5,507 nucleotides of DNA from Streptomyces griseus (lineage in GTDB: Bacteria; Bacteroidota; Bacteroidia; Chitinophagales; Chitinophagaceae): contig CALPIT020000171.1 in assembly GCA_943323705.2 (NCBI GenBank), positions 1 to 5,507 of the forward strand, given 5' to 3'. Below the pieces are notes generated by a model. That model was not told where the DNA came from, made no database searches, and worked only from the letters and a program-made list of their open reading frames with translations. The position numbers and the translations under genes are program-made. Below, piece by piece: positions 1 through 4,943 of this stretch (within the stretch, counting starts at the first letter, position 1; each line of letters begins with the position of its first letter).

Positions 1-435
1 AATTACAGAATTAACATCAAGAATATAAGAATACCCGTTTTTCTTAGCCACAGATTTGATAGCGTCTAAAGCTTTTGTACGAAGTGGCGCAATTTTTTTC
101 TGTGCTTCAGCCTGATACATTTCTTGTGCCTGTTGGTTCCAGTTTTGTACTCTTTGATATAAAGAAACCAATTCATTCTTTTTAATTTCTTTCATGCTTG
201 GAGATAATTTAGAAGAATCTCTTACAAACAAACTGTCTTTGTCGTTTAACTCTTTCATCATATCCTGACCTTGCTGGGCCAAAGAAGCCTGATATTCTTT
301 CAATTCAGCATCTGCTTTTTCTGCTTCCGGCATTACTCCGATTAACTCATCTGTGCTGATGTATCCAATTTTGTTTTGTGCTGATGCTCCGAATATACTT
401 AAAGACATGGCAGCTACTACGAACAGTTTTTTCAT
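1..435 (-). CDS. OmpH/Skp-family periplasmic chaperone, second copy (3' end outside window)
   Basis: Reading from the ATG at 435-433, the frame is open for 145 codons to the left edge, so the C-terminus is missing. OmpH/Skp proteins of about 165-170 residues are usual in this phylum, so roughly 20-25 residues are probably lost. Residues 1-19 form a signal peptide (MKKL, hydrophobic core, cleavage ASA|Q at 19/20), giving a periplasmic protein. The mature N-terminus IGYISTDELIGVMPE (residues 23-37) is the conserved first strand and turn of the family. A long charged, Gln/Lys/Glu-rich helical stretch (about 38-120) should form the coiled-coil tentacle. KKNGYSYILDVNSVI (131-145) is the returning strand of the head domain. 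Family role: trimeric holdase for unfolded outer-membrane proteins on the way to the BAM complex. It lies 181 bp downstream of another ompH/skp copy and is probably in the same transcript as bamA. The start is preceded by an A-rich leader without Shine-Dalgarno sequence. Confidence 0.9.
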   Translation of the reverse strand, partial: MKKLFVVAAMSLSIFGASAQNKIGYISTDELIGVMPEAEKADAELKEYQASLAQQGQDMMKELNDKDSLFVRDSSKLSPSMKEIKKNELVSLYQRVQNWNQQAQEMYQAEAQKKIAPLRTKALDAIKSVAKKNGYSYILDVNSVI

Positions 436-444
436 TTTTATTTA

Positions 445-483
445 TTATTGTTTGTTGTTTATTGTTTGGTGTTTGGTGTTGGG
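445..483. repeat. Short direct repeats (10 bp x2, then 7 bp x2)
   Basis: TTATTGTTTG occurs at 445-454 and again, identically, at 459-468, a 14-bp period. It runs into a second small array, GTTTGGT at 464-470 and 471-477, followed by the variant GTTGGG at 478-483. The whole stretch contains no C on the + strand. On the transcribed strand it forms the AC-rich leader directly in front of the second chaperone gene. Slippage is the likely origin; function is unknown. Confidence 0.75.
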
Positions 484-490
484 TTTTAGA

Positions 491-526
491 AGGTTTAGAT
501 GGTATTGAAGGTTTAGAGGGTATTGA
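491..526. repeat. 18-bp tandem repeat, two copies
   Basis: AGGTTTAGATGGTATTGA (491-508) is followed immediately by AGGTTTAGAGGGTATTGA (509-526). The copies differ at one position, T500 against G518. Degenerate partial units flank them: GGTTTTAGA at 482-490 and TGTTTAG at 527-533. The repeat lies wholly in the intergenic spacer and contains no C on the + strand. Confidence 0.85.
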
Positions 527-554
527 TGTTTAGTTTTTTACACCAATTCCCATT

Positions 555-582
555 CCCTATTTCCAAATCCCTATTTCCAAAT
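555..582. repeat. 14-bp perfect tandem repeat, two copies (G-rich on transcribed strand)
   Basis: CCCTATTTCCAAAT at 555-568 is repeated exactly at 569-582. Related C-tracts flank it: CCC at 549-551, CCCC at 583-586 and CCCCC at 605-609. On the minus strand, which is the transcript, this reads as regularly spaced GGG and GG runs. It lies just downstream of the stop codon of the first chaperone gene. Confidence 0.9.
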
Positions 583-616
583 CCCCATTCCACTAATTCC
601 TAATCCCCCTAAATAC

Positions 617-1129
617 TTACTTAATCCCCATACTCTTCAAAATCTCTTCGCTCTTATCCAATTTTGGGTCGGCAAATATAATGGTAATTCCTTCACTTTT
701 ATCAAGGATGAAATCATATTGCTTTTCCAAAGCTAATTTTTGAACAGCATTATACACTTTATCCTGAACGGGCTTAATCAATTCTTGTCTTTTTTTAAAT
801 AAATCACCCTCAAAGCCAAAACGCTTTCTTTGCAAATCCCTAAGTTCTTTTTCTTTATTGAAAATCTCGTCTTCTCTTTTTTTCTTCAGATTATCCGGAA
901 GCATGATTTGTTCTGCTTCATAATCTTTTACCATTTTGTCCATTAACACCTGTTTCTGGTCAATTTCCTGCTGCCACAAAGTACTGAATTGATCTAGTTT
1001 GGTCTGCGCGTCTTTATATTCCGGCATTTTGTCCAAAATAAATTTAGAGTCAATTACTGCATAACGCTGTGCCAATAAACTGCTTGAATAAAATGTTATG
1101 GCAAAAAGAAAGATTACTAATTTTTTCAT
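617..1129 (-). CDS. OmpH/Skp-family periplasmic chaperone, first copy (complete)
   Basis: Complete 170-residue protein, the usual length for the family. Residues 1-20 are a signal peptide with cleavage after SSSLLA, leaving Gln21 as the mature N-terminus. YAVIDSKFILDKMPEY (23-38) is the conserved family opening (I/V-D-S...F-I-L...M-P-E). About 39-120 is highly charged and helical, including KKKREDEIFNKEKELRDLQR, as expected for the Skp coiled-coil arms. YDFILDKSEGITIIFADP (138-155) is the closing strand of the trimer head. Family role: holdase that binds unfolded outer-membrane proteins in the periplasm. The ATG at 1129-1127 is preceded by an A-rich stretch typical of Bacteroidota starts. It follows bamA by only 33 bp, so the two are almost certainly co-transcribed. 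This copy resembles the downstream one in architecture but is clearly diverged in sequence, so it is not a recent duplication. I leave the symbol blank because skp/ompH would not distinguish the two copies. Confidence 0.93.
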   Translation of the reverse strand: MKKLVIFLFAITFYSSSLLAQRYAVIDSKFILDKMPEYKDAQTKLDQFSTLWQQEIDQKQVLMDKMVKDYEAEQIMLPDNLKKKREDEIFNKEKELRDLQRKRFGFEGDLFKKRQELIKPVQDKVYNAVQKLALEKQYDFILDKSEGITIIFADPKLDKSEEILKSMGIK

Positions 1130-1162
1130 TTTTGTATTTTTTTCGAAACTAAAGATAAAATA

Positions 1163-3889
1163 TTATTCAGCTTCCTGACCAAGCATAAAGGTAAATTTAG
1201 CCGCTCCTTTAATTCCAGTTGTTTGGTTAAATCTGTCCAACCCTACACCATAATCAAATCCAAGCAAACCAAACATCGGAAGGAAAAATCTCATACCCAC
1301 GCCCACAGAACGACGCAATTTGAAAGGATTGTAGTCCTTAAAACTAAACCATCCATTGGCGGCTTCAAAAAAGGTTAACCCATAAATAGTACTGCTGGCA
1401 TTAGTACTGAAAGGATATCTCAACTCAATAATATATTTATTAAATATTGAAAAATACTCTGTTGGACTTGTCCCATCTGGATTTATCCTTGGATCTGAAG
1501 TTCTGTAAACCGGATAACCTCTGTGTGAAATAATATCATATCCCAATAAAGCTTGAGTATTACTCAAACCTGCATCTCCCACTTGAAAACGTTCGAATGG
1601 AGAAATTTCAAGATTGGTATTATACCTACCAATGAATCCAAATTTGGCCGCCGCTCTCAAAATAAATTGTCTATTTTTATCCGCTCCTCTTGCATTACCA
1701 ATGGGTGTATACCAGTCTCCTGAAAAACGCCATTTATGAAATTCAGGCAACTCAAATTTATTAGCCGTATTGGAATTGATACCGAGTAATGAATAAGGCA
1801 ACGTGAACTGTCCACTTAAAGCAAAGTTAGAACCACTGGTAGGGAAAATAGGATTGGGACCTGCAGAGTTTCTGATTAAGGTCAACTTCAAACTGATATT
1901 TGTAGAATTACCGTTGCTAAATCCACTGAAAATCTGGCTGTAATTTTTGAGTTTATACTGCTGAAAGTTTACCGCGTAAATCAAATTGAAAAAGTCATCA
2001 GGCCATTTTAATTGTTTACCTAATGATAAACCAATTCCCACGGTTTTTACAAATGAGGTGTCACCACAAGTTTTACAATAGCCTCCATATGCATCAATAG
2101 CATTGGAAAATTTGGTGTTGTAATAATTTATAGAAAAGGAATTTCTCTTTTTGCCGCCAAACCATGGTTCAGTAAATGAAAAATTGTACGAACGATATGC
2201 CCTTCCGTTGGATTGTAACCTCAAGCTCAAACGCTGTCCATCTCCAGAAGGAAGCGGATCCCAGGTTGATTTGCTTGTAATATTCTTAAGTGAAAAATTA
2301 TTAAAAGTCACCCCCAATGTGCCTGTCAATCCAATACCGCCACCAAAGCCAGCTGAAAGTTCAAGTTGATCAGAAGACTTTTCTTCCACTTCCCAATTGA
2401 TGTCAACAGTTCCATTATCTGAGTTAGGAACTATATTAGGATTGATTTTTTCGGGATTGAAAAAGCCCAATTGAGAAAGCTCTCTTTGGGTACGAATAAT
2501 ATCAGAACGACTGAATTTTTGCCCGGGTACCGTTCTCATTTCCCTGAGAATCACATAGTCTTTTGTTTTGTCATTTCCCGACACGGTTATTTTTCCATAA
2601 GTGGCCTGTGGACCTTCAGTCAATCTGATTTCAAAATCAATAGTATCATTATAAACTGCCGTTTCTGTTGGATCTATGTGAAAGAACAAATAACCATCAT
2701 CTTGGTACAAACTACCGATATCACCACCTTCAGCAGACATTTGTTTTCCCAATCTTTTATTTAATAATTCAAGATTATAAACATCACCTTTTCGAATGCC
2801 TAACAACAATGTCAAAATGGAGTCTGAATATTTTGTATTTCCTTTCCATGAAATGTCGCCGAAATAATATTTATGTCCTTCGTTTACTTTAATATGAATG
2901 TCCATGTTACCTTTTCTGTTCAGAATCTGTGTGTCTGAAACAATAACAGCATCCCTCAATCCCTGACCATTGTAATAATCAATCACTTTGTCTTTATCTT
3001 CTGAGTACTTGGTTTCTGTGAATTTTGAAGCACTGAAAAACTTAGGTCTGAAATAAGGGTCTAGCAAATTCATGGTCATGGAAGGATAAAACATTCCCTT
3101 GTCATTCAGATAACTTCTAAAACTTAGGCCTTTTGACGTATCGCCATAAGGACTTACCGGAACATCAGGATACAGCGTTAATCTTGCCATTTCCTTGGTG
3201 CCTTTCATTTGCTTTTTTAATTTGGATTCTTCTACGAATTCATTACCACTAAAGTTTAAGGAGTTGATTTTTACTTTAGATCCTTTATCAATAATAAATG
3301 TCAGGGAAAGTCCATTGCTCAAACCAATTATAGAATCCTGCTGAACCTGGATGGAAACACTACGATACCCTTTGTCATAGAAAAATTTTCGAATGACTTC
3401 AACTGCACTTAACCTCATATTTTCGGTAAGAACCCTGTCTTTAGCAAGTCCAACTTTACCTTCCAAATCGTCCTTCTCGCCTTTTTTAATTCCTATGAAA
3501 TTAAAATCTATTAGTCGAGGTCTTTCTTCAATGCTGATTTCGATAAAAATATTTTGATCTTCCAGGCGGGTAATGAAAATATCGACTTTTGAAACTAGGT
3601 TCTGTTTCCATAACTTAGAAATCCCTTTTCCAAAAACATCTGAACCTGGTAATTGCACTTTATCGCCGATGGCCATTCCTGAAATAGAAATGATTAAACT
3701 GGGGTCGAATGCTTTTGCCCCAGTAACCGTAATGCCTCCGATAGTGTATGACTTAGGATATTTAGCAGTAAAGATTTCCTGAAGTGCAGGGTTTACCGAT
3801 ACAGGAATGGTGTCATTTTGAGCCCATAGATTATGAGAAAAAAAACAAACAACAGCTAAAAACAAAAACTTTCTATAAATCCCTTGCAT
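1163..3889 (-). CDS. bamA: Outer membrane protein assembly factor BamA (Omp85 family)
   Basis: Predicted 908-residue central component of the BAM complex, which folds and inserts beta-barrel proteins into the outer membrane. Signal peptide at residues 1-23 (cleavage LWA|Q). Five POTRA domains follow at roughly 48-124, 125-205, 206-340, 341-428 and 429-505. Recognisable POTRA strands include YTIGGITVTGAKAF, VKINSLNFSGNEF, YYFGDISWKGNTKYSD and YGKITVSGNDKTKDYVILREM. POTRA3 carries an extra segment of about 60 residues (about 231-292). The barrel fills about 508-908, with FTEPWFGG at 572-579 and the loop-6 RGY motif at 790-792 (context SHRGYPVYR). The mature protein has only two cysteines, in a CKTC motif at 605-608. 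It ends in FTFMLGQEAE rather than in a terminal aromatic residue. The ATG at 3889-3887 is chosen over the TTG one codon upstream because it begins a good signal peptide behind an A-rich leader. It lies 121 bp after uppS and 33 bp before ompH/skp. Confidence 0.97.
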   Translation of the reverse strand: MQGIYRKFLFLAVVCFFSHNLWAQNDTIPVSVNPALQEIFTAKYPKSYTIGGITVTGAKAFDPSLIISISGMAIGDKVQLPGSDVFGKGISKLWKQNLVSKVDIFITRLEDQNIFIEISIEERPRLIDFNFIGIKKGEKDDLEGKVGLAKDRVLTENMRLSAVEVIRKFFYDKGYRSVSIQVQQDSIIGLSNGLSLTFIIDKGSKVKINSLNFSGNEFVEESKLKKQMKGTKEMARLTLYPDVPVSPYGDTSKGLSFRSYLNDKGMFYPSMTMNLLDPYFRPKFFSASKFTETKYSEDKDKVIDYYNGQGLRDAVIVSDTQILNRKGNMDIHIKVNEGHKYYFGDISWKGNTKYSDSILTLLLGIRKGDVYNLELLNKRLGKQMSAEGGDIGSLYQDDGYLFFHIDPTETAVYNDTIDFEIRLTEGPQATYGKITVSGNDKTKDYVILREMRTVPGQKFSRSDIIRTQRELSQLGFFNPEKINPNIVPNSDNGTVDINWEVEEKSSDQLELSAGFGGGIGLTGTLGVTFNNFSLKNITSKSTWDPLPSGDGQRLSLRLQSNGRAYRSYNFSFTEPWFGGKKRNSFSINYYNTKFSNAIDAYGGYCKTCGDTSFVKTVGIGLSLGKQLKWPDDFFNLIYAVNFQQYKLKNYSQIFSGFSNGNSTNISLKLTLIRNSAGPNPIFPTSGSNFALSGQFTLPYSLLGINSNTANKFELPEFHKWRFSGDWYTPIGNARGADKNRQFILRAAAKFGFIGRYNTNLEISPFERFQVGDAGLSNTQALLGYDIISHRGYPVYRTSDPRINPDGTSPTEYFSIFNKYIIELRYPFSTNASSTIYGLTFFEAANGWFSFKDYNPFKLRRSVGVGMRFFLPMFGLLGFDYGVGLDRFNQTTGIKGAAKFTFMLGQEAE

Positions 3890-3909
3890 CAATTTTTTTT
3901 TACGTGCGG

Positions 3910-3917
3910 CAAATTAA
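3910..3917 (-). promoter_or_regulatory. Weak candidate -7 element upstream of bamA
   Basis: On the minus strand TTAATTTG matches the Bacteroidota -7 consensus TAnnTTTG except at its second base. It ends about 20 nt before the bamA ATG, which would give a very short leader. No clear -33 TTG lies at the right distance. In this AT-rich 121-bp gap one such match is easily accidental, and bamA may simply be read through from uppS. Confidence 0.2.
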
Positions 3918-4010
3918 GCTCAATAATTAAAACTATTTGTTAAATGAAAAACTGAAACCTATCAAAAATATTGATAATCAGCTTAGTTTCCCTCAATTAA
4001 TTCTTTTCTT

Positions 4011-4760
4011 CTATAATATTTTTTTCAACTGGTCTCCCGTTTTACCAAATCTTCTTTGTCTTTGCTGAAAATCTATAATGGCCTCATATAAATTCTCTTT
4101 TCTAAAATCTGGCCATAATGTTGTTGTGAAATAAAGTTCAGTGTAAGCCAATTGATATAATAAAAAATTGCTGATTCTGTGTTCTCCACTGGTTCTGATC
4201 ATGAGTTCAGGATCTGGAATACCAGCTGTAGACAGGTAATTGCTGTACACTTCTTGGTTAATGTTTTCCGGCAGCAATTTGCCATTCAAAACATCTTGCG
4301 CAATTTTCTGTGTGGTATGGATGATTTCCCATCTGCTGCTGTAACTGAGTGCCATGACTAAGTTCAACCCTGTGTTGGTAGAAGTTTCGCTGATGGCTTC
4401 TTGCAAAGCCTGTCTCGCATGTTCCGGCATCATATCAGTAGCACCAATGACGTGAAGTCTAATATTATTTTTATTTAGCGTTGGCACTTCTTTTCTGATG
4501 GTATCAATAAGTAATTCCATCAAACCGGTAACTTCTTCCTGGGGCCTAAGCCAGTTTTCGGTACTGAATGCATAAAGTGTGAGGTAATGAATGCCTAATT
4601 CGGCAGCGCCTTCCACTATATTTCGAACGCTTTCTACACCATGAAGATGGCCAAACAATCTATCCTGCCCTTTTTCCTGGGCCCAGCGACCATTACCGTC
4701 CATAATGATGGCGATGTGTTCTGGAAGTTTTTCGAGATTGATGTTATCTTTTATACTCAT
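4011..4760 (-). CDS. uppS: Isoprenyl transferase / undecaprenyl diphosphate synthase (cis-prenyltransferase)
   Basis: Predicted 249-residue cytosolic or membrane-associated enzyme that adds isopentenyl diphosphate units in cis to farnesyl diphosphate, giving the C55 carrier for peptidoglycan and surface glycans. IAIIMDGNGRWA (17-27 region) holds catalytic Asp21 with Asn23 and Arg25. RLFGH (34-38) gives the conserved Arg34 and His38. LYAFSTENW (62-70) is the substrate-binding loop. RTSGEHRISNFLLYQLAYTEL (from 189) supplies Arg189, Arg195 and Glu208. All of these sit at a constant offset of five from the E. coli enzyme's Asp26, Arg39, His43, Arg194, Arg200 and Glu213. The usual NYGGR-type motif reads SYSSR (139-143), which I believe is normal in this phylum. 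The ATG at 4760-4758 is chosen because a TTG 31 codons upstream (4853) would add residues unlike the family and would span the candidate promoter. An upstream terminator separates it from DUF6089; bamA follows after 121 bp. Confidence 0.96.
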   Translation of the reverse strand: MSIKDNINLEKLPEHIAIIMDGNGRWAQEKGQDRLFGHLHGVESVRNIVEGAAELGIHYLTLYAFSTENWLRPQEEVTGLMELLIDTIRKEVPTLNKNNIRLHVIGATDMMPEHARQALQEAISETSTNTGLNLVMALSYSSRWEIIHTTQKIAQDVLNGKLLPENINQEVYSNYLSTAGIPDPELMIRTSGEHRISNFLLYQLAYTELYFTTTLWPDFRKENLYEAIIDFQQRQRRFGKTGDQLKKIL

Positions 4761-4795
4761 GATGAATACTGAAATTTGGCCGTTATCGCCGGCGG

Positions 4796-4803
4796 CAAAA
4801 GTA
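4796..4803 (-). promoter_or_regulatory. Candidate -7 promoter element for uppS (and perhaps bamA-ompH)
   Basis: On the minus strand TACTTTTG is an exact match to the Bacteroidota primary-sigma -7 consensus TAnnTTTG. It lies between the terminator of the upstream gene (4883-4918) and the uppS ATG (4760), which is where a promoter is required. Transcription would start near 4790, giving a leader of about 30 nt. The -33 region has no clear TTTG; a TTTC lies at about the right distance. The element is seen directly; its activity is inferred. Confidence 0.5.
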
Positions 4804-4882
4804 ACGAAAAAAACAGATGATGTGGGGTTGAAATGGAAAATGTTTGGTAACAACGACCAAGCAAAAAATGGCTACAGCAGCG

Positions 4883-4918
4883 AGCAAATAAAAAAGCTGC
4901 CATATTGATGACAGCTTT
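4883..4918 (-). terminator. Intrinsic terminator after the DUF6089 gene
   Basis: On the minus strand AAAGCTGTCAT (4918-4908) and ATGGCAGCTTT (4903-4893) form an 11-bp stem with a single G-U pair around a 4-nt loop (CAAT). The T run (TTTTTTATTT) that begins inside the stem's 3' end follows at once, giving a classic rho-independent terminator. It begins 25 bp downstream of the DUF6089 stop codon. The + strand has no T run on the other side, so it works in the minus direction only. It marks the end of the upstream transcript and implies that uppS has its own promoter. Confidence 0.9.
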
Positions 4919-4943
4919 CAGTGATTTATAATAGAAAATAGTA

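Larger units (their letters stand above)
436..616 (-). other. Intergenic region between two ompH/skp genes, repeat-rich with complementary strand bias
   Basis: This 181-bp spacer has no plausible gene. On the + strand there is no C from 434 to 540 and no G from 534 to 649. In the transcript (minus strand) the upstream half is therefore G-containing and C-free, and the downstream half leading into the second chaperone gene is C-containing and G-free. It holds three separate short tandem repeat sets, listed individually. I find no TAnnTTTG promoter match on the minus strand and no GC stem followed by a T run, so neither a promoter nor a terminator is supported. Co-transcription of the two chaperone genes across it is the simplest reading. 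Confidence 0.8.

Noticed and set aside
436..616. CRISPR array or attachment site in the repeat-rich spacer
   Set aside because: The repeats are contiguous, two-copy and low-complexity, with no unique spacers, no cas or integrase gene and no terminal inverted repeats.
1150..1157. TATCTTTA on the minus strand, near-match to the -7 consensus, 20 nt before the first chaperone ATG
   Set aside because: It has one mismatch at the conserved final G and no -33 element, and the bamA-chaperone gap is only 33 bp. Co-transcription explains it better.
2151..2892. Three plus-strand open frames opposite bamA (72, 97 and 74 codons)
   Set aside because: They lie antisense to a well-supported conserved gene and show no domain, no signal and no conserved motif.
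3573..3782. Plus-strand open frame of 69 codons opposite the bamA 5' region
   Set aside because: It is an antisense shadow of the POTRA1 coding region with no independent support.
3960..3976. Inverted repeat TATCAA-5 nt-TTGATA in the uppS-bamA gap, as a terminator
   Set aside because: The stem is only 6 bp and AT-dominated, and no clean T run follows. It is common by chance in AT-rich DNA.
4179..4361. Plus-strand open frame opposite uppS
   Set aside because: It is an antisense shadow of conserved uppS motifs.
4761..4853. N-terminal extension of UppS by 31 residues from a TTG at 4853
   Set aside because: The ATG at 4760 gives the family's normal length and N-terminus. The extension would include the exact TAnnTTTG promoter match.
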